This document shows positions 46,273 through 58,905 of a DNA stretch of 64,000 nucleotides, in pieces. Source of the DNA: Typha latifolia (taxonomy: Eukaryota; Streptophyta; Magnoliopsida; Poales; Typhaceae). Position 1 is the stretch's first letter, and each line of letters starts with the position of its first letter. The notes beneath the pieces are model-generated. The model searched no databases. It was not told where the DNA came from and saw only the letters and a list, made by a program, of their open reading frames with translations. The position numbers and the translations under genes are program-made. The stretch is from positions 2,046,001 through 2,110,000 of the forward strand of contig CM034099.1 in the NCBI GenBank assembly GCA_019914945.1, written 5' to 3'.

Positions 46273-48440
46273 ATGAGAGGAACGGCCGTCGTCGATCTCC
46301 CAGACTCGCTTCCTTCTCCATCTCCTCCCGCTTCCTCCTCCCATTCCCATCTCAGGTTTCCGCGAAACCCTAATTCTTTTCTATTCCCTTTCTTTATCGG
46401 ATTCTTATCTCTCCTTCCTGAATCGGAACAGCCCTGGGCGCCACTACTATGTTGCTGTTGATCGCCTCCAGTTCAAGATGGTATTTTTTTTTTAATCTCT
46501 CACTTTGGATCGCTTTCTATTCAACGTTTTGGTTTACCTTGGCTGAGGTAGAGAAAATTAGCGAATTCGTGATTTATAGGAGACATTGGTGGATCTTCTC
46601 GGGCTCGCGGGGCGTCGACCCTCGCTTCCTATGGTGATATGTTGCAGCTCGCGGGATGAGCTCGATGCCGTTTGCTCCGCAGTCTCGAATCTATCTTTCA
46701 TCTCTCTTTCTCCTCTGGTAAATGACTTGGCAATCCTATTCGCTCTTTCTTAATGAAAAGATCGCATTTTGGGGGTTATTTTTTGGTTGGGAAAATGATT
46801 GTGGATATTAACATGTTAGGAAAATTCTGACACTGTACAATCGAACCTAGGGTTATAATTTTTATGAATCCATAATTAAAATATGATAATTCCAAATTTG
46901 CATTTCCTTGATATTATAGAAGCTTCACTCATCTCAGGAAAGCAATCAATTTATCTATTGCAGCTTGTAGCAGAGATATGGCTCATTTGTTCATGTATAA
47001 GCAAGTCCACTACTGGATGTCGTAGTTGTTAATATAATTGTTTTGCTTATTTTGGCTCTGGAATAAGTGGAATGTTAATAAGTAAGAAGTAGGATGCAGA
47101 GGCTAGATGCGAAACTCCTTCCTCTAAAAGATAGAAACACAGGATGATGTTACTTGCTTATGGACAAGAAAGGAGGAAAAATCCTTGCTAAATATGATGT
47201 ACATGAGTGGTTGGGCCAGTGGCTTCTCGTGGAGCGTTCAGCATTCTTAAGACTTCTGAAGGACTAATAGCTTGAATTGAGAGAAGAAAAATATGTTGAC
47301 AACTTCGGTAATGAGAATGGCAAGCTTGGTGCATCATGTCTCTGATTGGCAACTGACAATGTGGGAGCACAAGAAGTTAAAAGTACTACATACATCATTG
47401 TGATGCATATATGATATATGTATGGAAATTCTAGTTGATCAGATTAGTTGCACTATGATTTATTGTGGTTTTCATATTTTCCAATTCCTTTCTCATTCAG
47501 TTTTTTGTTCGTGAGACCTAAGTTCATATTTTACAGTATTCTTTATAATGTGTAGTTGTTCTGAGCCCCCTTGTTGGAGCTGACTAAGTTCTTTGTGCTT
47601 ATCATTGTGTGACGGGGGTTGGAAGATAAATATTACTATCTTAATTAGCTGCTATTTTCTTGCTTCTTTAAATTATGGTTAAGTATATTATACATGATTT
47701 ATTTAGCTTTTGAATGCAGTACAGTGATCAGGCTGAAACTGAACGTGCATCTGTACTGGAAAAATTTCGTCAATTAACTGCAGAGTGGAATCAAGGTTAC
47801 AATGATTGTTCTGGGGATGTCCTTGAATCTGGAAGTATGACTCTCAAGTCTAGCATCATAGTTGTAACAGATGCCTGCCTTCCTATAGCTGCCTCAGGAG
47901 AGGCACCTCTAGTGGCTCGTGTTTTGATAAATTATGAATTGCCATTGAAAAAGGTAAACGAAATATGTAATGTATTATATGAAATTATCAACATTCTATT
48001 GATGAAATTGATTCCATATGTTCTGTTCTTGACACTTGGAAGGTCTTAAATGCACACTATGAGTTTTGTGCCCCTGGAGCTACTTTGGTTATGCAAGTTG
48101 AAAATGGTATACTGACATTACAGTTTCTTTCAGGAAACATACTTAAGGCGCATGTCAACTTGTTTAGCAGCAGGTTATCTTTCCCACCACTATTAATTTG
48201 GTGTTTCTTGCCCAAAATTACGGTGATCGGGATAGTTTAATGCCTTTGCAGATGGAACTGTGATCAACATGGTTGTTGGAGGTGAAGTGGTAACCCTTAA
48301 AGGAATTGAAGAGAGCAGTGGTCTTGTTATTGCAGAGATGCCAATAAATGTGAGTTCGACAGTATAAAATTTAACATTGATCATTTAATCTTTTGACCAA
48401 TACAATGTGATCTTTGATGCAGATCTCCGAGATCTTATAA
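46273..48440 (+). CDS. Stand-alone degenerate RecA2 domain of an eIF4A-like DEAD-box helicase
   Basis: Seven exons: 46273-46355, 46432-46480, 46580-46717, 47720-47953, 48134-48173, 48252-48349, 48423-48440; 219 residues, all phases consistent. After a short S/P-rich N-terminus the protein follows the second helicase domain of eIF4A: GRHYYVAVDRLQFKMETLVD aligns with the family's FYVNVEKEEWKLDTL; PMVICCSSRDELDAV is motif IV; VARVLINYELP is the motif V region; the end VIAEMPINISEIL matches eIF4A's DEMPMNVADL. The N-terminal domain with Walker A and DEAD is absent. Motif VI (HRIGRxGR) is replaced by LRRMSTCLAA and the ARGID of motif V is gone. It therefore cannot be an ATPase; a binding or regulatory role is inferred. 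Similar short plant proteins exist from memory. Confidence 0.8.
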
Positions 48441-51400
48441 AGACCATTATCCCAACATCAAAGAAGGAATGGTCCTTTGCAGTAGATTCTTGTTTATTGC
48501 CCATCTTGTTCTCGAGCTTGTGTACCTATGTGCAGTACCAGTTCCTTTGGACCACCGGACCTCATTTAACTGTCTACAATATGGGGCGACATGAAACTGC
48601 CACTCATTTGCTCCTTCAGTACTGTGTTGTACAATGATGATATTTAGAATGAATTTGAGCTTATATATATCACTTTTGCTTTGTATTGTGATATTTCTCA
48701 TGACAGTTGACTCAGAGGAGGTAACTATCCTTGGCCTGGACATTGACCTGGATGAAAGAACAAAACTAGTTAGTATGCATGGAAGTTCTCTGTAAACCGA
48801 TAAATTATCGGTACTGATTATGATGGAATAACTCCATTGACATTCTCTGTTTTCATAGAAGCATGATCAAGTGCACATGAAATTTTACAATTGGCATATC
48901 ATTTCATGTAAGATGCTCTTAGCTGTGTGTTTTGGTGAACTTCATATTAGATGCAATTGGCATGGACAGCGAATTTAGTTATTAAAAAATAAACTTCAGA
49001 AAACTGTATTTTGGAACCAGTGATCTTTTCTATAAAATGTTCTTACTCTCCATAAGAAAGTAAAGAGCAGAAAGGCTTACTGAAATCATTCTAATCTTGG
49101 CCATTTTTGGTGTTACCAGGCTGGAATGGAAGTTCTAACGAGGAATAATTTATCATCAGACAAAGAAAAAAGGTTCATTCGTATGGAAAATGAATTACTT
49201 TTACATAAGAGACAGAGCACAAGGATCTATTTTTGCTATCCCTAATAATACCCTGCATTTTATTTTATGCATTCATAAAATATTCATAAATACCAGACTA
49301 TATTATATAAAGTATTTATAAATACATTAACGAAGTTGACAAACAATCAAGCATGAATCATGAGAAATCCAAAACATCACGCTTCTGACTTTCTAAGTAT
49401 TCCTTCAACTCCCCAGAATTATTTGCAAAATAATTGAGAAAACCATGAGTAGAACGTATGTCATACATGTGCATGCTTTAGTTTTTGAGCCAAATACATG
49501 TGCTTCGCTTTAATTAGGTAGCTGGATCATGGACATCAAAAGAATAGGATAGGATCGATGGTGAGATGAATTAGAATTACAATTTCATCTTTCACTATAC
49601 AAAGCTAACTTAATGACTTGCCAACTAACAAGTACCTAAACAATCTCATCTCAAGCAATTAAGAATTCAAGATGACTTCCATAACTTTAGTCCTCAGTTT
49701 CCTCTTTCCATATAACACACCAAAATAAGAATTTATTTTGTTCCTTCTTATTTAAACTCTAGTCAAAGTCTTCAGGTAGCTCTGATATAATTATCAACCA
49801 TTTCTTTTTTAGAATTAGAAGAGAGAATTTGGTTAATGTAGCAGTTGAGGTAAGCCACTAACCTTTGAATTAAGATGCTGTAGATGGACAAATAAAATTA
49901 TGAAATCAAAATTATTATTATTATTATTATAAGCGTGATGAGAATTAAAAAAAAAATAAGCAAAATCCAAAATCACTATTAATATCTCTTCTGAGCTCCA
50001 CATGAACTAGTTATTTATATCAATGACAAATATGTGACAAATAAATTTTTTTTTTTCCATTTTGCTGTAGTTAGCTAGGCCTTATACATCCCAATAGAGA
50101 TGGAAAATGAGAACAACCCTATAGAAAGTACATGTCCAACTTAAGGAGTTCTTAAGTCCTTCTCAAACTTATCAATATGCTGATGAAATGATGATCTACG
50201 AGAACTGCTCAAAGTATAGTAGTAACAGTAATAACAGTAATAATAATAATAATAATAATTTTGAGGGCCTACGTATGTGAGACAAATTAATAACATGCCC
50301 AACAAAGGTTATTGGTCATTGGAACTTTCTCCAATACTAACATAGTATATGGCTCATGCATTCTACCTTTATTTGTTCAATGAGAAGTTAGAAAGAAAAT
50401 AAAAAAAGGAAGAAGGAAGAAGAGCCCTAGATTGGTCAATCCTAGTTGCATTGCAACTAGAAGATGGTGCATGCGCATATCCTTTTTCTGATGCTTAGTT
50501 TGGACTTTGAACATGATAGCTACTTTCTAAATTGATTTCATACTGATTTTTTTATGGCTGGTTGCCATATAGTTTTCTCTTCTTCTTTTTTCTATGAGCC
50601 ATTTATGGTTTATGGTATTCATTTTGCCAATAGTTTTGGAATGCCTTACCAAAAATTAGCCAAGTTTAATTTGGAGTAATTAACAACCAATGTAACACCC
50701 TCATAAATGGACATATAGAAATTTTTTATTGGTTTGTTTATATATATATTTTTTTTATTAATTCCTCCACTGCTAGCTCATAAAGAGAGAATGATAGGTG
50801 AAGTGGCCATTGGTTTATTTTATTTGATGTTGAACCTCTACTGGTTTCATGCCAAGCACACACATCTCATTGTGAAGACCACCATTGTTGTTCTTATAAG
50901 CAATTATACATAGAAAATTATAAACATAAAAGTATATTAGATTCATCCTTATCATCTACTGCATCCTATCCTTTTCTGAATTGGGTGTGAAGCATCTTGC
51001 TTAAATATTCAATCAAGAATACATATTAACTCATCCAACTAGTAATCATACATTTATCATTAGATACATTTTTTTTCAGATTATTTTCAAATGAAAATTG
51101 AATAAATATGGTTTGTTTCAATTTTAGCTTCTTCTCATGTACTTTAAAGTTAAATACTTAACCATCTTTGTTCCAAACCAAGTGTTGGTAAATTATTAAT
51201 GGAGATGTAAAAAGACTTAATTACTCTATGAAAATATATTCTTTATGGTGAAAAATATTGGCGCCGTATAGTTTTGTTCTAAGGAGGATTACCTACTTAA
51301 ATTTAAACTATATAATTGTAAGATATATAGTAACGCATCAAACTACAAACAGATGTAATTTGCCCTATTATTTTCTTTTAATCAAAAGTTTCACAAAGTT

Positions 51401-52351
51401 AATTATCTAGTTAAGAATGGTAGCATTTCCCTGCATTTGGTGCTATGGTAAATTAAAGAATACTAAAGTTTATAGATCATGACAAAAGAAATAGCCAAAT
51501 CACCAACAGTTTTGGCATTCTGTGGAAGCTAATAAATCTTCTCGCTTTTCTTAACTAACAGATAAGAATCTGTTCATATTTGGTGGGAAAGTAATGTCCA
51601 ATCCATCTCTTACCATTACGGAAAAAAAAAAAGGAAAAAAAAGAAAGAAAAAAAAAAGAAAAAGAAAAGAAAAGGTCTGTGGGTTGATGCATGAGTTGCT
51701 TTCACGATCATATAGTATTTTCCTCCCTTAGCCTTGGCTTCTTTTAAACACAAGATTAAGACTTGGCAACCAACAGAAGTAGGTAGGAGAATAAGCCATT
51801 TAGACATCATCACAAGGTTTAATCTCCATTGTGACCTTAATATACCAAAAGAGATTAAAACGATGGTCTAAATATTCATGTACTATATGTTCCGGCGGCG
51901 TTTGAATTAAATAAAACTACTGGATTAACCTAAAAATTCTTCTTTTAAAACATATCGTTGCTCTATTAATCATAAATTTTCAACTTTAAAATACTCAAAG
52001 AATTTTAAAAAAAAAAATCGCTCGCATGGAGTACGTGATAAATACTAATTACATAATAGTAAGTTACTGTAACTTGATGCAAAAGAAAGGGCAAAATAGC
52101 AAAGATTGTTAAACTAAAAAGAAGCCATTAACGAAAGACCCCTGTGATGTGGCAATCTCAACAGCAAGGGCCAAGGGAGGAGAAATAAATAGGAAGCTTC
52201 AAATATAACCCCGAGGGCTAAATTGCAAAGAAAGTAATTTACATTTTGACCCCTGAAACATCTTACCCACGACAAAGGCCAAGAATTAACTTGGTAGCTA
52301 GCTCACTAATAAACAAAGATTCGCAAATCCATCACCTATCAAATAGATAGA

Positions 52352-52387
<36 letters not shown>

Positions 52388-52411
52388 CATCCATACATAA
52401 CCCACATAGCT
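48441..52411. other. 4-kb intergenic region upstream of the GUX-like gene
   Basis: The start is 3' UTR of the RecA2-like gene. The rest is A/T-rich with no supported gene or RNA gene. Small (TAA)n/(ATT)n runs occur near 49912-49930 and 50226-50260. A homopurine A/G tract fills about 51619-51674. The end holds a (GT)n/(TA)n microsatellite (52352-52386) a short way upstream of the GUX-like ATG. Confidence 0.6.
52352..52386. repeat. (GT)n(TA)n compound microsatellite
   Basis: GT repeats followed by TA repeats, ending 26 bp upstream of the GUX-like ATG, so probably within its leader or core promoter. Confidence 0.9.
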
Positions 52412-54853
52412 ATGGGCCTAAGAGGAGGGGAGATGTTCAAGGGTAGTAGTACTCCTCCTTCGAGAGCAATCGTTGTTAGGATCAATGTCGCCTTCTTGGT
52501 CTTCTTCTTGGCTGCTTACATCGCCATTCTTCTCCTCCAACCTTCTTCCCTCTTCGACAACAACGCCGCCTCCCTCGTCCGCTGCACTTTCCGGAATTGC
52601 GCTCCCGCCGTCAGTAAGGTTAGTAAGGTTTGGGGATTGATATATTTATACGTGATTGATTTGAAAGTTGTGATGGAGTGTTTGATTTTTAATGATTAGA
52701 TGAGGAATGAGAAGAGGATTGCTAAGGAGAGAGCTCCTAGATTTTTGCGTGGGGATGAGAGGATCGGATTGGTGAACATGGGGGAGGATGAGCTGGCGGG
52801 GTGGGGGGTGGAGAAGGGGAGGAGGACGACGAGGATTGAGTTCGAGCAGGCGTCGGGAATTTCGAGTGGAAGGATTTGTTCCCAGAGTGGATAGACGAGG
52901 AGGAGGAGATCGAGGGGCCGTCGTGCCCGGACATCCCGATGCCGGACTTGTCCAGGTACGAGGCGGTGGACGTGGTGGTGGCCAAGTTGCCGTGCCGGCG
53001 GACGGAGAAGGGGTGGGCGAGGGACGTGGCCAGGCTGCAGGTGCACCTGGTGGCCGCGAACTTGGCAGTGAGGAAGGGGAGGCGGGACCGGCGCGGGGCG
53101 GTGAAGGTGGTGTTCTTGAGCCCATGCGAGCCGATGATGGAGCTCTTCCGGTGCGACGATTTGGCGGCCAGGGAGGGAGATTGGTGGGTGTATGAGACCT
53201 CGGCGGAGAGGTTGGAGGACAAGGTCAGGTTGCCGCTCGGATCCTGCAACCTCGCTTTGCCACTCTGGGGAGAAGGTAAATTATTAATTTCAATCTCTTG
53301 GATCTTTTTTTTTTTTTTTTAATTTAAATTTTTTAAATTAATTGATTATTATTATTATTATAGGTTAATTAATTTCCACCGCCCTAAAGTGGTTGTAGTA
53401 GAGCACTAGAGCTAGATGTAAGGAAGTGGAAACAGGGGATATCAATTATATGTTTTAAAGCTGCAATTTATGGATGTCGTTAATGGTAGGTAGAAGGCAT
53501 ATTAGATGGCACATCAACTTCAAATTTCCTTTCTTTCCTGTTTTGAAGAAAACCAAAGGACCCCCAGGGCCCCACCTGACCTCCCAGGCCAATTGTCGCA
53601 AAAGATGTTGTCGTGTGCGGTTTCATAATTGGGCAGAATGATACGTACTATCCAATAACAATTTATAGGATACGGAGAGCTTGGCTAATTTCGATTCAAG
53701 GGAAGTTGATCTATTTATTATACGGATAAACTAAGATATGGTAGCTAAGAAAGAGATGGGGCTGGTTATCCAATTCAACCTTAGTTTACAAGTTAAGTCT
53801 TTGGCACGATCACACCCTGTCTATGGTTCTATTTGTCATTACGTGATATCCATCTCTATACAATATTTGTATATTATTTTAAGAGATTGAATTGCTGTAG
53901 GAATAAACGAGGTGTTTGACGTGTCCAAACTGGCGACGCCGGCGAGCCGGCGGCCCCGTCGGGAGGCGTACGCGACGGTGCTCCACTCCTCGGACGCCTA
54001 CCTCTGCGGAGCGATCATGCTAGCGCAGAGCATCCGCCGCACGGGCTCCACAAGCGACCTCGTCCTCCTCCACGACAAGTCGATCCGGCGGCGTCAGCTA
54101 CAGGCGCTGGTGGCCGCCGGTTGGATCCTCCGCGAGATTAAGCGCATCCGCAACCCCCGGGCCAAGAAGTACACCTACAATGAGTACAACTACAGCAAGT
54201 TCCGGCTGTGGCAGCTCACCGACTACGACAAGGTCGTGTTTGTGGACGCCGACATCCTCGTCCTCCGCAACCTCGACATCCTCTTCCGCTTCCCCCAGAT
54301 CTCCGCCACGGGAAACGACGGCGTCATCTTCAACTCCGGCGTCATGGTCATCGAGCCCTCCAACTGCACCTTCAACGCCCTCATGATGCGCCGCAGGGAC
54401 ATCGTCTCCTACAACGGCGGCGACCAGGGTTTCCTCAACGAGGTCTTCGTCTGGTGGCATCGGCTCCCCCGGAGGGTGAACTACCTAAAGAACTTCTGGG
54501 CGAACACGACGGCGGAGAGGAGCTTAAAAGATCACCTCTACGGTGCGGACCCACCGAAAGTGTACGCCGTCCACTACCTCGGATTGAAGCCATGGTTGTG
54601 TTACAGAGACTACGACTGCAACTGGAACAAGGACGACCAAAGGGTTTACGCCAGCGACGCGGCGCATCGGACGTGGTGGAGATTACACGACAAGATGGAG
54701 GAGGGATTGAAGGCGTTGTGTTTGCTGTCGGACGAAAGGAAGAAGGACTTGGAGTGGGATAGGAGGGATGCGGAGAAGATGGGGTATAGTGATGGCCATT
54801 GGAGGTGGAACATCACGGATCAGAGGATGAGCATCTCACCCCAAATTAATTAA
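52412..54853 (+). CDS. GUX-type xylan glucuronosyltransferase (GT8) with an apparent 1-nt frameshift
   Basis: Golgi type II enzyme of the GUX/PGSIP family, which adds alpha-1,2-glucuronic acid to xylan from UDP-GlcA. Exons 52412-52618, 52700-53275, 53901-54853. A transmembrane anchor lies at about residues 21-42 (VVRINVAFLVFFLAAYIAIL). Exon 2 carries FPEWIDEEEEIEGPSCPDIP and KVVFLSPCEPMMELFRCDD; exon 3 carries AYATVLHSSDAYLCGAIMLA, the DXD motif in KVVFVDADILVLR, NSGVMVIEPSNCTF, YNGGDQGFLNEVFVWWHRLP and HYLGLKPWLCYRDYDCNW. Exon lengths sum to one base short of a whole number of codons: the frame of EFEQASG ends at 52858 while NFEWKDLFPEW needs the other frame, so one base is missing between 52840 and 52858. 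Corrected length would be 578 residues. Coding GC is far higher than in neighbouring genes. It is either an assembly/base-call error or a null allele. Confidence 0.85.
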
Positions 54854-55866
54854 TTCAACTTACTCCCTCCATCTACTTCTTGCAGAGAGAGAGAGAGAGA
54901 GAGATCGAGAGAGAAATATAATTTTTCCACCCCCCCTTCCTCTTTGGAATATATATTTTATATGTATAGGAGTAAATCTCTTAAAATTCTTTGATAGATT
55001 TTATTAATGGACTCTTTGATGATGATGTTGTTGTTTTAGCCTCATTTATTGTACTGTATCAAATATATATGTGATGTTTATACGCCTAAATGAAACGATC
55101 AACCTCAGACTAGTTAAGAGAGTAGTTTCCAGTAAGGGAGAATTAGAAAGGAGAGAGAGAGAGAGAGAGAGAGCAATTTTAATGGAAATGGTGAATTAGG
55201 TGCACCAACCAACCAACATGTGGGATGATGCATGGCCCATACGGTTGGTGGTTATTTACACATGACATGAGGTACTAAAAGCACGGATGGGCATGCTATT
55301 TTAATTAGTACCTTTTATTCCTCCTTGAATTATTAAACAAATTAAACTTGAAGTTGAAGTTTTATCCTTGCAGTGTCTTAGAAGGCCATATATTGTCATG
55401 CTTTATTTTTAGTACAACCGGGCATTCTCTATCTTTTGACTGACCATTAGACCACTTGAAAAATCATGGGGCTTAGGGCATAGGGCTCAAAAATTAGGGT
55501 TTGATAAAACTACATTCTTACCAACATTTTTTTTTATCTTTTTTCTTTCAGACATTGCTATGGGAGGCTAAATAGTCAGCTAATTGATTAGCCAATCTCA
55601 GTAGCTCAAAGAATTTTCTTCATTTTGAGATAATTCTGTGCCTAATAATTCGTTAGCGATTGTGAATAGAGATACTCTGGTTAATGAATTATTTTTGGAC
55701 ATATAAGAATAGAATTAGTTGGGTAAATTAAGTTAATATTTTATTACTCCTAAAGCTACTATTTTGTTCAACTCATACTTTCACTTTGTAACTAGATAAA
55801 GAGTTAAATTCAATAAAAATGGCAAGTGTTCTATCCAAAGTTATTTTCTGTGTATGTGGGTGCGTT

Positions 55867-55947
<81 letters not shown>

Positions 55948-56020
55948 TTCTAAATCACTTTAACTACAAAAAAAATAAAAATACTCCTATTCTTATTTGT
56001 ATATTTATTTCTATAAAGAG

Positions 56021-56052
<32 letters not shown>

Positions 56053-56413
56053 ATTCAAGTTACTCTGATTGCAACTTGCAGATATCAAAAAGTAACCATG
56101 GAAGTCCGATAATTAAAAAGCAAAGCATTTGCTCCATAATTTCCAAAATTTTGTTAGAAAGTATTTAACTGTTTGACTAGGTCAATAATTGCTATTTTTG
56201 CACCTCAAACCTCAACAGAATCTATCCAAATGTCAACACCCTGCAAGAATCCCCCAAGAACTCCAAGATCCTATGAAGTTTCTTCCACCCATTCAATCTC
56301 TTTCTTCCCTTTGGGCCATGCAACCAATTAATTCCTGATCACAATAACTCTGCGTTGTCCCCCCCTCCAGCTCTTGGGGACTCCCACTTTGGATGTTTCC
56401 CCCATACTAAACT
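54854..56413. other. Intergenic region with microsatellites
   Basis: 1.6 kb, A/T-rich, without a supported gene. It contains GA runs at 54884-54904 and 55151-55173 and long TA runs at 55871-55944 and 56021-56049. The open frame crossing the TA runs (55854-56168) is a microsatellite artefact. Confidence 0.65.
55871..56049. repeat. Two long (TA)n microsatellites
   Basis: Uninterrupted TA runs of about 74 bp (55871-55944) and 29 bp (56021-56049), separated by 76 bp of unique A/T-rich DNA. Confidence 0.95.
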
Positions 56414-56598
56414 ATGCCAATCTCCATTTCCTTTTACCTCCTCCTAATCCTCATCCTGCTGACCATCTTCCCTTCCTTCCTCCATGCTTCAATTCCTCTT
56501 CCTAGAGGTAAATAACTGCGTTTAAATATGTTTCCTTTCATGTCGCTCTAAATATGTTATAATTCAATTCTTAGGTTGCCATCACTTATTTAAAATAT

Positions 56599-56634
<36 letters not shown>

Positions 56635-58905
56635 AATAATAGCATGGCATGATCTGGTCCCTTCAGATACTATAGGAATCCTCAATTTGAATGCTATTAT
56701 GTGAAAGAAAAGAATCACACGTATATAATGACAAACATGTAATCTTTGTTGTTGTAATGAAAACAAATCTTATGATGCATAGGTTACTACATAAATTGTG
56801 GCTGTGACAAGGAGGATCAGTTTGGGAGCATCAGATGGATCCAAGATGAAGGATTCATCGATGTCGGAAATGTCTCAACAATTGACAATCCTAACATCTT
56901 GCCAATACTGTCCACGCTTCGCTATTTTCCCGACGAATCAGCTCGAAAATATTGCTATGTTTTCCCTGTGATCAAAGAAGCCAAGTATTTGATCCGAACA
57001 ACATACTTCTATGGAGGTTTCGATGGCGGTAAGGAGCCTCCGGTGTTTGATCAGATCATCGAGGGCACGAAATGGAGCTCTGTGAATACATCAGAGAATT
57101 ATGCCAAGGGCCTCACATCCTACTATGAGATTGTAGTTGCAGCACAAGGGAAGACACTGAGTGTGTGCTTGGCTAGGAACAAGGATACAGTCTCAAGTCC
57201 ATTCATTTCAGCTCTTGAATTGGTAAGCTTGGAGGATTCTATGTATAATTCTACTGATTTCACGAAATACGCGCTAAGTACAATTGCTCGACACAGTTTC
57301 GGTTATGATGGCAACATCATCAGGTACATTGATGCCAATTCAAGCTTTACATTACTAGTAATTGTCGAAAATTGAAATGTCTTAGTAGCCTGACATGGTG
57401 TTTGACAATGTGGATACTGAACTAGCTATCCAGATGATCAATTCAATCGATACTGGTCTTCTTTCATGGATGCAAACCTGATAGTTGAGAGCCATTCGAA
57501 CGTGTCGTCGACGGACTTTTGGAACTTTCCACCGCAGATGGCATTGCGGAGTGCTCTGACTGCCAGCAGAGGAAAGCAACTTGTTGTCCAGTGGCCGGCG
57601 GTGGCACTCCCTAATGATAGCTACTATGTAGCACTCTATTTTCAGGATAACCGAACTCCGAGTCCATTCAGCTGGAGGGTATTCGATGTCGTAGTGAATG
57701 GCAAGGACTTCTACAAAGGTCTCAATGTCTCGGCCGACGGTGTCATGGTATATGCCTCGCAGTTGCAACTCGCGGGGGAGACCCATATCACACTGACTCC
57801 TGATGAGGACTCCCCCGTAGGTCCAGTAATCAATGCTGGAGAGATCTTTCAAATAGTGCCTCTTGGCGGGAAAACCATCACTAGAGATGGTATTCAATTC
57901 CCTACTCTATATGTAAAATGGACCAGTTTTATGTGCAATTCCTCAGTCTAGGTGATGAATTGGTGCAGTGATTGCGATGAATGAGCTTGCTAGAAGCATA
58001 AAGAATCCCCCGTCTGACTGGAGTGGAGATCCTTGCCTACCACTGCAAAATTCATGGACTGGCATAATCTGCTCAAATGATTTCAGAGTAGAATCACTGT
58101 GAGTTCAGATCTGATCACTACTCACCAATTCACTTACAAAGATGTTAATATTTATTTAGTGGATCATTTTGGTATTTCTTTGATCTCTACTCGAGCATGA
58201 ATTATCTCTTGTTTGATGATCAATGGCAGAAACTTCACAAATTATGGCCTTTCAGGATCACTGCCTGATGGCATAGTCAATTTAACGGCTCTCACAAACA
58301 TGTAAGCTGGTTATTTCAGAAAGATGCCTAGGTTAAGAGAACACATGACCTATTTTATTTTCAACTATTCAAATATTCGCAGTTGGCTTGGCGGGAACAA
58401 GTTATCTGGCCCTATTCCAGACGTGAGGAATTTAAAGAAATTGGTAACTTTGTAAGCTCAAATGGTTCTTGTCCTCCCATTTTACTTTGATGATTTATTT
58501 CCAGACTTCTATCTTACTTTGTCCTCCTTTCTCTTCCTACTGAAGGCATCTGAATGACAATGAATTCAGCGGAATGATCCCTCCATCGCTGGGAGAACTC
58601 AACAACCTTAAAGAGCTGTATGTCTTTTTCTTTTTGTTCTTAAATAATGACAACCTGAAAACTATAATTCCATATGCTAGATGAAGCTCAAAATTTTCAC
58701 TATATCGTTTGGATCACAGATACCTTTACAACAATAACCTGACAGGCCAAATTCCAGAGAGTCTGAGAAGCAAACCTGGACTAGACATGCAGTAAGCTGA
58801 AACCATTACTTGTCACTACCATGCAAGAATCATTAGTATTGTAGCTTGCTTAGATGACTAATTTATTCTGGTGATCGCAGAACTTATGGAAACCGTTTGG
58901 AATGA
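56414..58905 (+). CDS. Secreted malectin-like domain LRR protein without kinase
   Basis: Nine exons: 56414-56507, 56783-57323, 57427-57899, 57969-58098, 58230-58301, 58383-58451, 58546-58617, 58720-58791, 58881-58905; 515 residues with consistent phases. A hydrophobic signal peptide (residues 1 to about 25) precedes a two-part malectin-like carbohydrate-binding region (about 32-370) with [50 protein letters not shown] and [34 protein letters not shown] leads into about four LRRs ([19 protein letters not shown] and on), encoded by 69-72-nt exons as usual for plant LRRs. The protein stops after DMQTYGNRLE; no transmembrane segment or kinase follows in the window. It resembles RLP4-like and di-glucose-binding LRR proteins. 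A role in wall or ligand sensing is inferred. Confidence 0.86.
56601..56632. repeat. (GA)n microsatellite in intron 1 of the malectin-LRR gene
   Basis: A 32-bp pure AG run between exons 1 and 2. Confidence 0.95.

Noticed and set aside
46204..46461. Open frame of 85 codons at the start of the RecA2-like gene
   Set aside because: It reads through intron 1 (46356-46431). Splicing restores the eIF4A-like GRHYYVAVDRLQF sequence in another frame.
51616..51813. 65-codon minus-strand frame ending in a Phe run
   Set aside because: The Phe run is the reverse reading of an A/G homopurine tract; no other support.
52646..53249. Long minus-strand frames opposite the GUX-like exon 2
   Set aside because: These are shadows caused by high GC content; the plus strand carries the conserved GUX motifs.
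55854..56168. 104-codon open frame rich in Tyr-Ile repeats
   Set aside because: It is the translation of (TA)n microsatellites.
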